Assembly (NCBI GenBank): GCA_003153555.1
Contig: PLZS01000018.1
Coordinates: 1 to 42,177 of the forward strand
Reading direction: 5' to 3'
Source of the DNA: Candidatus Melainabacteria bacterium
GTDB taxonomy: Bacteria > Cyanobacteriota > Vampirovibrionia > Obscuribacterales > Obscuribacteraceae
DNA: 42,177 nucleotides
The notes under the pieces were generated by a model, which was not told the DNA's origin, did not search any database, and saw nothing but the letters and a program-made list of their open reading frames with translations. Within the stretch, counting starts at the first letter, position 1, and every line of letters begins with the position of its first letter. Positions 26,055 to 33,222 of this stretch are shown here, one piece after another. Made by a program: the position numbers and the translations under genes.

Positions 26055-26648
26055 CTATCCCGGTTGCGCCTTGAGAATAGCTCTGTCGTCGGCTTTTGCG
26101 TTCGTGCAGTGGAAAGTAGGAATTCCAGAAAACTTGTGGAAATAATATCGGGCACCATCTTGTTCAAAATACACGTTTGGATTGACCTGATCATGCAGAT
26201 TTGTAGTGAATCGAGTTACGATATCCCTTGCGGCAGTTTTATTGTCGGCACTGGCCAACCTGATTACTCTCTCTACGCATGTATTGAATTCGACTCCAGT
26301 ACCGGATACGGTGACATGAACGACTTTGTGGCTGACCTTTCGAGGATAACCTGTTATGTTGACGTCTTTCAGCCGCAACGCAAACAAATCATTAGCCTTC
26401 TCGATCGACAAGGAACTAGGTCGCTTGATTCCATTCCTGAGTGAAGAGATCAATTGCTCTACAGTAAATCTAAGGTCTTCCGAAATCTCTTTATCCGCAC
26501 CCGCTCTGGTTAAATTTTTCGATTCAGCCTTTGTCTTGCCTATAACTCCCTGAGCATCACAAGAGCTGTGAAGCGCGGCAGTGGCAACCAGTCCCATAGC
26601 CAGACAAAGCCGAAGATTATTCGAAATTTTTTGCTTGTGTTTCTTCAT
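26055..26648 (-). CDS. Exported protein of unknown function
   Basis: ATG at 26648 is preferred to the frame opening at 26711 because MKKHKQK immediately starts a signal peptide (LCLAMGLVATAALHSSCDAQG). The signal may end at a cysteine, but the lipobox is imperfect (HSSC), so lipoprotein status is doubtful. The mature part has a helical region (AGADKEISEDLRFTVEQLISSLRNG) and a beta-rich C-terminal half (VSHKVVHVTVSGTGVEF..., FEQDGARYYFHKF). No family is recognised. Confidence 0.6.
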   Translation of the reverse strand: MKKHKQKISNNLRLCLAMGLVATAALHSSCDAQGVIGKTKAESKNLTRAGADKEISEDLRFTVEQLISSLRNGIKRPSSLSIEKANDLFALRLKDVNITGYPRKVSHKVVHVTVSGTGVEFNTCVERVIRLASADNKTAARDIVTRFTTNLHDQVNPNVYFEQDGARYYFHKFSGIPTFHCTNAKADDRAILKAQPG

Positions 26649-26904
26649 TGGATAGACATCCTCGATTCTCTTCAATATCCCTCGTCCGAGTGTTAAACCA
26701 CGTGAAGTCAAGCTCTCAGCATTAAAGCGGCGTCGATCTCAGTTTCGTAAGTGACAAGCCTCATCAAGAATTCTTCTTGAAGAAGTGGAGCTAGACTTGC
26801 CCCCAGTGCTTCAGTATGCTTTTGCGAATCACTAAAACTCAGATTGCAATTACGCAGATTGGCAGGAGAAGCATATCTGCTCAACCCAGATTTCAGCGGA
26901 TCTA

Positions 26905-27432
26905 TCAGTTCAAGTCATCCGCGCACTTTGGACTGGGTTGCAACACCGGCATAGATCGGCAATAAGACTGCTTGCCCATATGCTCCCTCAATGAAGCACG
27001 CTCATGCTCACTCAAATCATCAAGACTACTTCCCGATCGCCCTTTCGATCTGCTTGCATTACGTCCACTGGCACTTGGTGTCGAAGCTGGAGAATTCACT
27101 TTTTGTTGTTTCGGACGCAGTACGTCCTCATACTCAAATATGCCATGTTCAGCCATCAGTCCCGGGTATACTTGCTCAGCTTCTCCTCGAATGAGCCGCC
27201 TACCCTCCGACGTAGTCATCATCGCGTACCACATTTGACCGCCATCAAAAGATTCGAGATCATAGATTCCGAACCATTCATGAAAACCGTGCGCCTGACG
27301 GTATTTAGATCTCAGTGTTGCGAGTTCTTTCTTGAGACTTGCAGATTCCTTTCGTCGCATGTTGTAGCCGATGAGCGCTCCCAGGGCGGTGCAAACTGTC
27401 AGCAAAATTCCCGTCAGAAAGAACATTTCCAC
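26905..27432 (-). CDS. Single-pass membrane protein under the ROK-type operator
   Basis: A GTG start at 27432 has AAGGAG nine bases upstream. One membrane helix (about residues 3-23, FFLTGILLTVCTALGALIGY) is followed by a basic stretch and a short coiled coil (KKELATLRSKYRQ), a compact middle region rich in aromatic residues (FHEWFGIYDLESFDGGQMWYAM), and a Ser-rich tail. No known family. Its promoter closely copies that of the ROK operon, including the palindrome, so it probably belongs to the same small regulon. Confidence 0.62.
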   Translation of the reverse strand: MEMFFLTGILLTVCTALGALIGYNMRRKESASLKKELATLRSKYRQAHGFHEWFGIYDLESFDGGQMWYAMMTTSEGRRLIRGEAEQVYPGLMAEHGIFEYEDVLRPKQQKVNSPASTPSASGRNASRSKGRSGSSLDDLSEHERASLREHMGKQSYCRSMPVLQPSPKCADDLN

Positions 27433-27500
27433 TTTTGCACGCTCCTTTTCACCAAGTCAGCCAGTTTTGAAACTGCCTGGCTTAACCCGACGACCATTTC

Positions 27501-27538
27501 AGTCTAGCCCCAATTAGTTCGTTTGTCAAACAAACTAA
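27501..27538 (-). promoter_or_regulatory. Sigma70-type promoter with overlapping palindromic operator (site 2)
   Basis: The 25-bp inverted repeat (27514-27538) has 12-bp arms with one mismatch. On the minus strand it contains TTGACA (27529-27524), 17 bp, then TAGACT (27506-27501), matching site 1 in both geometry and sequence, including the bases between operator and -10. It points to the 26905-27432 gene, giving a leader of about 60 bases. Confidence 0.72.
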
Positions 27539-28009
27539 CTATCAAGCGTCGAAAAGCTTCCTCTCACTGCCGGCTAACCCGCGCATTTGTCACTCTCGTC
27601 GTCGGTACAATCCTGGGCATATCCATCTCAGCGACCATGGCACTTTTTCTTCGGTCGTTAGAACTCACACCCGAAATCCTGGGCCGAACTCAACCAACGT
27701 TGCTTGATCTCGGTGTTGCGCTTTTTGCAGGGGCGATAGGCGCCTCCAGCTACAGAATTGACAGCAGTGGATGGAGTAAGCGAACCTGAAGCAAACACTA
27801 CCGCACCACCCACAGTGCTGAACCCTAACGTGACTTCTCCAATACCGGAACAATCGGTCGTAATTGAACAGCCGAACTCTCCCGACAATGAGAAAAAAGG
27901 GCAGGAGACTGACAATCCTGACTTCGAAAAACAATCACCAAGCCAACCTGTGACCACGCCTCCAGCGAGCAACGCACCTGAGCCCAGTCCATCACATATA
28001 TTCAAATAG
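27508..28009 (+). pseudogene. DUF389-like membrane protein remnant, truncated and frameshifted
   Basis: The first frame (stop at 27787-27789) carries one membrane helix (FVTLVVGTILGISISATMAL) followed by LTPEILGRTQPTLLDLGVAL and FAGAIGA, a hallmark of DUF389 proteins, which are normally much longer. Everything upstream of this motif is missing. After GAIGA the sequence reads best in another frame (PPATELTAVDGVSEPEAN... to 28009), a Pro/Thr-rich tail without domains. Together these suggest a broken gene, or a fragment joined to unrelated sequence. The 5' edge overlaps operator site 2 on the other strand. Confidence 0.45.
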
Positions 28010-28164
28010 CTTCTGTGAATAACTTTTCAACGAGCTCCTCTCCATTGTTTTTGTGCAAAGGTGAGCGCAACGCGATTTTCAAATTCTTTTTTGAATTATC
28101 AATGCCAAGAACGTTCCGCTATCATGCTCTATTGCTCACGTGGATCGAGATCCTCTCCACTTCG

Positions 28165-28383
28165 TCATTTGGAGCGTTTGCTAGGGACGGAACTATTGGA
28201 CGTTAGGAATCCCTGATCATTTACGTGTAATCTTCTGTCGCAAATCGCTGCTTCGGCAGCTAAGACTTGCTCTGCTTCAGTCGGCACGTTCTCTTCATTC
28301 TTCTGGAGGGTTCGCACCGCATTCGCCTCCAATATACTCGCCATACTGGTGTCCGTCATAATTTGCTTCTTGCTGCTGCGCAT
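28165..28383 (-). CDS. Small hypothetical protein (72 aa)
   Basis: An ATG preceded by AAAGGAT at about six bases opens a 72-codon frame of ordinary composition, with a helical middle (MASILEANAVRTLQKNEENVPTEAEQVLAAEAA, in two parts) and a Ser/Lys-rich end. There is no signal peptide, membrane helix or known domain. The ribosome-binding site is the main reason to accept it. Confidence 0.4.
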   Translation of the reverse strand: MRSSKKQIMTDTSMASILEANAVRTLQKNEENVPTEAEQVLAAEAAICDRRLHVNDQGFLTSNSSVPSKRSK

Positions 28384-28724
28384 GAGTTATCCTTTGAAGA
28401 TCAGCATCACAAGCTACTTAACATGGCATGGTTGCCTCTGCTTACATCGAATGTGCTGCTTATTTTCCGTTTGTTCTCGATACATGGAACCAGGACACAT
28501 TGCTCTAATTCTCACCTCATTAACATGCCTCAATTTCGAGTCGAAAGGTCCCTAAATTCTGTAAAGAAATCAATTCCATGCGCAACTTATTGCGATAATC
28601 ACAGTATCTCCTATCCCAAACTGGGCTATCGGCATTAGTCAGTGTTTACTGGATGTGAAGGTTTGCTCTGGCGATTCGTGATAGACAGCAACATAGGGCA
28701 ATTAAGACTCGCGGAGGTCGCGGT
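28384..28724. other. Intergenic gap
   Basis: No gene, repeat or terminator could be supported in these 341 bases; the short open frames here have no ribosome-binding site and an unusual composition. Confidence 0.5.
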
Positions 28725-29105
28725 ATGATCGAGGTTCTCGAACAAGATAACAACATCATTTGCATTCAGGCGAAAGACAAGCTGACTCATGAAGACTATG
28801 AGCAAGTCCTGATTCCGCGATTGGAACAACTCATCAAAGAGCATGGTAAAGTGCGGGTTCTGTTCGCAATGGGTGATGATTGCCATGGCTGGGAGCCAGC
28901 GGCCATGTGGGATGACGCCAAATTTGGAATGAAGCATCGAACAGACTTTGAAAAGTGTGCAGTAGTAGGTGGACCGAAATGGGTTGAATGGGCTACAAAA
29001 CTCGGCGCCGTGATCATCTCTGGTGAAGTCAGGACATTTTCAGCCGACCAGCTAGTTGAGGCGCAAATCTGGATCAAGTCACCAATTGAAGCACCGGTCA
29101 ATTAA
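28725..29105 (+). CDS. SpoIIAA-like STAS-fold protein
   Basis: This 126-residue protein matches the SpoIIAA-like (DUF3478) family: MIEVLEQDNNIICIQAKDKLTHEDYE at the start, a KVRVLFAMGD strand, the aromatic GWEPAAMWDDAKFGMKHR helix and the closing AVVGGPKWVEWATKLGA and FxxxQLVEAQIWI segments. Length is typical. Members have been linked to stress or membrane association, but no precise role is known. GGAGGT six bases before the ATG gives a strong translation start. The gene stands alone. Confidence 0.85.
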   Translation: MIEVLEQDNNIICIQAKDKLTHEDYEQVLIPRLEQLIKEHGKVRVLFAMGDDCHGWEPAAMWDDAKFGMKHRTDFEKCAVVGGPKWVEWATKLGAVIISGEVRTFSADQLVEAQIWIKSPIEAPVN

Positions 29106-29436
29106 GCGGCTTAGCAGATCAAAGTCATTACCGGTGTAGCCGTGGGGGCAAGCAGTCTCATTCATAAAATGTTTGACGATGGCGATCCGTTTTGGTCCAG
29201 CATCACTTACAATTCCGCGGCGAAGGACACAGCCTCACTCAAATAAACGGGATGAGGTGGAGCAGCCACGCACGGTGCATTCAAAATGATGAGAGGGATA
29301 ATCGCCACAACTAATCGACATTTCATTGCCTGGTCCACCATTCGGCTCAAGCACTTATTCCCTAGAACGCTTCGCCTACTAATCAAGTGCAGCCATCGAA
29401 TAACAGCAGCATTTACCAGCCTCTGGTCTCACCACG
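29106..29436. other. Intergenic gap with a coding-like fragment
   Basis: A 44-codon plus-strand frame (29115-29246) reads like a protein C-terminus (KVITGVAVGASSLIHKM...FWSSITYN) but follows a stop codon and has no ATG; a GTG near 29140 is the only usual start. It may be a gene remnant. Nothing else is supported in the gap. Confidence 0.3.
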
Positions 29437-30810
29437 CTAGTTCGAAAGTTTCCTTGAAAGCGCTTCCAGGGTTGCAAGTCTGGAACTCAAGATCTGCTCC
29501 CTGGTCTTGCCCTGTTTTTCCAATTTGTGCTCTTCTAACTCATCCACAACTCTTTCGCGCCACATCTCCATGAGATTGGCTCCTTGTCCGACTACGTAGG
29601 TTAGGTTTCCAGCCGCAGACAGGCGATTCTTTTCAGTTGCATTCAAATGCGTGTTGTAGCCGACGATTATTCCGAGAAGACCGTTTGACATTTTCGTAGG
29701 TCCATAGGCGGTGTTTCGCAGCAACTCCATCCTCGCCCTGCCTTTGTCAAGGCTTTGCTGTTGCTCAAAGTCCTGGAGATCAGCAGTAATCAGCTGAGCT
29801 TCAACATCAATGCTGTCCAGCCGATTGCCCATCACTGTGCTTTTATTTTGTTGAAGTAATCGTCTTAGTCGCACAAGGTCGGTGTCCACAGTCATTCCCA
29901 TCGGATCATGGGATAGCATACGTTCAAACTGCTTTCTCGCTAAATATCCATCGAACTTTGATATCTCAAGTGAGACCCAGGGCCGGATAGTTATTCCTAT
30001 AGCAGCTAACTCAGACAGGAGATTGCCGACACCGTTCAGGCGGCTGTTCCCGCTATAGCCAGCGCGGACGCTGATTTGGTTGCCTAGCGCTCCGATAGCA
30101 TTTCTAGCCACGCCAATGCTGTCAAGCGAGTTTTGCCAGGCATATTCCTTCCTCGCGTCAATGTAGGCGTTTCGAAAATGTTTCAGAAGCATAGTCCGAA
30201 GATCAAGAAGCACAGCACCTTCAGCTTGATATTCTGCCAATCCCGCATCGAGGCGATTGACGCAAGCACAACGTGCCTGCAGGGCGTTATCCATTCGAGA
30301 TAGAAGCTTCTTTGCTCTAAGCAAAGCTCGTTTTGGATCAATGTTGTTCCTGATACAGCGCGCACGCATCAGCTGGATTTTTGTTAGTTCAAATGCATCT
30401 CCTGCTCCGTTTATCTCTTGCCCTATTATCTGCGGGTAGAGCTGTCCCGCGTTTGCGTTCCCTGACACCCGGTTTGGCACTCCCCGAATTTGCAGTTCAT
30501 CTTGTTTGTTTCGATAGAACTCATTCAAATAGTCGGAGTGTGAAAAGAACAACTGCATGGCATCAATGAGGCCGGCTTCAGTGGGCATGGAATTACCGAT
30601 GCTCCACAAGAACTGGCGGCGACGCTTAGCAATGGTTCCTATGGAATTTTTTAATCGCATTTCAGTTATCAGATGATGAAACTCTATTTCAATTCGAATC
30701 ACCTCTGTTGATAACGCATCGGCTTGAGCACTAGCAAATGCTTCAGCCTGAGAACAGAATAAAGACAATGCAGCAGCAACAAATTGCAATTGCCAGTTAT
30801 GTTTGGGCAA
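29437..30810 (-). CDS. Secreted coiled-coil protein, paralogue C (457 aa)
   Basis: A TTG start at 30810 gives a short N-terminus and a signal peptide (LQFVAAALSLFCSQAEAFA, cleavage after AEA or AFA). The rest is almost entirely helical with many Arg/Leu/Gln residues, one glycine-rich segment in the middle (GVARNAIGALGNQISVRAGYSG) and a second near residue 370 (TKMSNGLLGIIVGYN). The last 100 residues align by eye with paralogue B at 17164, and more weakly with paralogue A. There is no known domain. The likely location is the periplasm or outer envelope. Confidence 0.7.
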   Translation of the reverse strand: MPKHNWQLQFVAAALSLFCSQAEAFASAQADALSTEVIRIEIEFHHLITEMRLKNSIGTIAKRRRQFLWSIGNSMPTEAGLIDAMQLFFSHSDYLNEFYRNKQDELQIRGVPNRVSGNANAGQLYPQIIGQEINGAGDAFELTKIQLMRARCIRNNIDPKRALLRAKKLLSRMDNALQARCACVNRLDAGLAEYQAEGAVLLDLRTMLLKHFRNAYIDARKEYAWQNSLDSIGVARNAIGALGNQISVRAGYSGNSRLNGVGNLLSELAAIGITIRPWVSLEISKFDGYLARKQFERMLSHDPMGMTVDTDLVRLRRLLQQNKSTVMGNRLDSIDVEAQLITADLQDFEQQQSLDKGRARMELLRNTAYGPTKMSNGLLGIIVGYNTHLNATEKNRLSAAGNLTYVVGQGANLMEMWRERVVDELEEHKLEKQGKTREQILSSRLATLEALSRKLSN

Positions 30811-31138
30811 AGCACGACGCCATCGTTGACTTGCTGCTAATCCAAATCCATCTTGTTGAACTGTGTTAATCGACAGTTGACCATGCTCATCATTGGGGTT
30901 GCCCGCCAGTATTTTAGTTCATATCGGTGTTCTGTGATCTGCGCTGAGCCATGTATCAGAGTGAGCCACCGGGACCTCGACATAATCGCCATCGGCACTG
31001 CCGACGGTGACTCTGCGAGCTTCAATCCATGGGCAGCAGCAACAAAGAGAACGTTGTGCCCATCGCAATCTTGTATTTGAGCTTTTGGGCAAGCCAGGTA
31101 TTCACGTCTCGGTTCGCAGCAACAGGGCTTCTCGCTCG
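30811..31138. other. Gap downstream of the second pseudo-receiver, possible decayed coding sequence
   Basis: On the minus strand the frame of the 31139 gene stays open for 34 codons after its TAA (VNTWLAQKLKYKIAMGTTFSLLL lies in it, in two parts), and a second frame then reads VTVGSADGDYVEVPVAHSD. Both look protein-like. This could be a lost C-terminal domain or a broken downstream gene; no family is recognised. Confidence 0.3.
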
Positions 31139-31933
31139 TTATGATCTTTCAAGCGTGTCTCGCTGCTTACGGCGTCCTTCCGCTTTCTTGATTCCTTCTT
31201 TTGCGGTTAATTGGTCTTCGCCAGCAGTCTGCCTGGTCTCGGTGGCTGACTGCGTGGACTCAGTACTTGTCATGTCGTTTTCGGTTGTCGTTACCTGGTT
31301 TGAAACTCGATCTTTGAGATCTCGCGAGGCTATGATGCTAGCGCCCTCGTCTTTAGCAGCGACATGCAATCTTGTTATGTCGATCAGCAATAGTTCAAGG
31401 TCACGTTGCAAACCATCCAAATGCTCTTGCATTTCTGGTGTCCATTCTTGTCCTTGCAATAGGCTTCGGACCTTCTGAAGCTCTGTGCGTTGCTTTTCAA
31501 TAACAACCCGTTGCTGCTGAATGTCTTTGCGTGACTCTTCGGTGAAGCAGCGCTCCATAATGCGCCGTAGCTCTGCATCAGGGTCTTGATAAACATTGTA
31601 GGAATGTTCTGCCAGGTACATCCATGCCCCAAGCGCTTTGGTGCTATGTTCCAAGCTTTCGTGAACAAGGCGTGACATTGTTGTATCGCGCGAACAAAAG
31701 CAGATAATTGGCCTATCAGCGTTCTTTCGGCTTTTCTTGACTTCGCGGATAAACTCAAACATTTGGGAGTCATCAAAGTGAAGACCAGCAACTATTAGAT
31801 CAAATCCCTCGGCATTAAGCTTTTCCATTGCCGCGCTCATTGTGGTGACTGCAGTGCATTCATGTCCCATTAGAATGCGCTCCAGGGTAATGACACCTTC
31901 CGGTACAGCAGCAATTAAAACTCGACGAAGCAT
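31139..31933 (-). CDS. Pseudo-receiver protein with coiled-coil tail
   Basis: ATG at 31933 is chosen over a TTG 24 bases upstream because AGGTGG lies at the right distance and the N-terminus (MLRRVLIAAVPE) then aligns with the 22256 paralogue. The first 120 residues follow a receiver fold: FDLIVAGLHF in place of strand 3, with Gly50 where the phosphoacceptor Asp should be, RPIICFCSRDTTM at strand 4 and GAWMYLAEH at strand 5. A coiled coil follows (RKDIQQQRVVIEKQRTELQK), then a Thr/Ser/Glu-rich tail. It cannot be phosphorylated normally, so it may act by binding partners. It is a diverged paralogue of the protein in the ROK/ClcA operon. Confidence 0.68.
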   Translation of the reverse strand: MLRRVLIAAVPEGVITLERILMGHECTAVTTMSAAMEKLNAEGFDLIVAGLHFDDSQMFEFIREVKKSRKNADRPIICFCSRDTTMSRLVHESLEHSTKALGAWMYLAEHSYNVYQDPDAELRRIMERCFTEESRKDIQQQRVVIEKQRTELQKVRSLLQGQEWTPEMQEHLDGLQRDLELLLIDITRLHVAAKDEGASIIASRDLKDRVSNQVTTTENDMTSTESTQSATETRQTAGEDQLTAKEGIKKAEGRRKQRDTLERS

Positions 31934-32096
31934 TTCACACACCACCTTCTGTGCCAATTAGCTCAATCACCATGAGAAAATTGAGCAAAATATGGCGAAT
32001 TGTCAGGCACTTTCAAGCACATAAAGGTTTCAGCCGTTCGAATCTAGTTCTTAACGCTGTCCAGGCTGCCACGCAACAGCTGATCCTGGCGTCAAA

Positions 32097-32348
32097 TTAC
32101 GATACAGAACTGTTTCCGGAAGCATACATTGCTGCTGCAACAATCGGAGCGCACCGTTTGCAGTAAATGGTGCCTTTTTTTGCTCCACGAGCGCCGCGTC
32201 CAGTTACCTTACAATGGCATTGCGTGCAATCAGCCGCTAGTTCACTAATGGCGCAGTCGAAACAGCAATAGCTTTTTACCATGTCAGCAAAGCTGATTCG
32301 GAGAAACTTCTCGGCCGTGAAACCACATGAATCACATTTCGATTTCAT
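32097..32348 (-). CDS. Small zinc-ribbon-like protein
   Basis: In about 83 residues there are ten cysteines arranged in pairs: CDSC, CCFDC, CTQCHC and CKRC, enough for two structural zinc sites. Basic residues between the third and fourth clusters (KVTGRGARGAKKG) could contact nucleic acid. There is no membrane segment. The ATG at 32348 lies six bases after the GNAT stop codon, so the two are probably co-transcribed from the Pho-box-like promoter. No named family is recognised. Confidence 0.6.
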   Translation of the reverse strand: MKSKCDSCGFTAEKFLRISFADMVKSYCCFDCAISELAADCTQCHCKVTGRGARGAKKGTIYCKRCAPIVAAAMYASGNSSVS

Positions 32349-32354
32349 CAAACA

Positions 32355-32951
32355 TTACGCCGTTAGTTCTTGCATGGATTCGATCTCTAGGTCCGTTTCA
32401 TAATATTCTTCATTATCCGACCAATCTTGGTAAAGGATGGCCCAAATTGAGACATTGTGGCGACTGCCGTGCTTGGCAAAATGCTCCCTCAATACGCCCT
32501 CACGTTTCATACCGAGCTTAGCCACTACCCTGCTTGCCTTTATGTTCTGTGTCTTATGATAAGCGGCAATACGATTCAAGCGCAGATGGGTGAATCCAAA
32601 GTGCACCAACGCCCTGGCCGCTTCCGTGGCAAAGCCTTGATTAGCATAGTTATCTCCAATCCAGAAACTGATCTTCCCTTCCTTGCTCTCGAACACGATA
32701 TCGGTTAGGGCAACGTACCCGATGAGTTGCTCAGAATCACCAATTTCGCTAATGGCGAAATGATAACCAAGACCACTCTCAAGCTCCCGCGCATGACTAT
32801 CCATCCAAGATTCAACTTCATCAGTGCATGGCTCAGGGATTCTAACTATGCTATTGGCGATGTGAGGTTGGCTGATTATCCGCAGCAGTTCATCAATATC
32901 ATCTTGAACAAATGGCCTTAGCCTGACACGATTCGCTGTAATTGCATACAT
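32355..32951 (-). CDS. GNAT acetyltransferase (RimJ/RimL type)
   Basis: This enzyme transfers acetyl from acetyl-CoA to an amino group. The start VRLRPFVQDDIDELLRII is typical of RimJ/RimL-like proteins, LIGYVALTDIVF and GKISFWIGDNYANQGFATEAARALVHFGF cover the central strands, and the acetyl-CoA loop lies at NQGFATEA. NRIAAYHKTQNIKASRVVAKLGM and KREGVLREHFAKHG close the domain. The substrate is unknown; ribosomal proteins, antibiotics and small amines are all possible for this group. TTGGAG lies 11 bases before the ATG. It is the first gene behind the direct-repeat promoter. Confidence 0.88.
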   Translation of the reverse strand: MYAITANRVRLRPFVQDDIDELLRIISQPHIANSIVRIPEPCTDEVESWMDSHARELESGLGYHFAISEIGDSEQLIGYVALTDIVFESKEGKISFWIGDNYANQGFATEAARALVHFGFTHLRLNRIAAYHKTQNIKASRVVAKLGMKREGVLREHFAKHGSRHNVSIWAILYQDWSDNEEYYETDLEIESMQELTA

Positions 32952-32981
32952 AATGACAAAACTCCAATCACCTGCAACTTC

Positions 32982-33013
32982 ATACTAGAACACGATTGTG
33001 ATGGTTGCGTGAT
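32982..33013 (-). promoter_or_regulatory. Pho-box-like promoter element for the GNAT/zinc-ribbon operon
   Basis: On the minus strand: ATCACGC (33013-33007), spacer AACC, ATCACAA (33002-32996), 8 bp, then the -10 box TAGTAT (32987-32982). The -10 box is identical to that of the 19094 promoter. The predicted transcript starts about 25 bases before the ATG. Confidence 0.72.
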
Positions 33014-33174
33014 CGGCTGACGCAGTTACTACGGCAGCGGTGCATTAGAACAGATCCAAGCAGGATCTTGATGACAAAATTGAAGAGTCAATCTCTGCTG
33101 GAGAAATCGCTGCTCGAGCGGCACTGCCTGAAATCAGACGTGCGCTGCAGGTGCAAACTCCAGCTGCTCAATGA
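33014..33174 (+). pseudogene. Coding-like remnant of an unknown gene
   Basis: Reading plus strand in one frame gives SADAVTTAAVH, a TAG stop, then KQDLDDKIEESISAGEI and AARAALPEIRRALQVQTPAAQ before TGA near 33174. The composition is strongly protein-like (alternating acidic and alanine-rich helix), but there is no usual start codon after the internal stop. It is probably the end of a broken gene. No family is recognised. The rest of the gap to 33222 holds nothing supported. Confidence 0.3.
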
Positions 33175-33222
33175 GCCAAATTGGTTGCTGTCTTGACTCC
33201 AGGTGCAATCGAGTCCTTGGCT

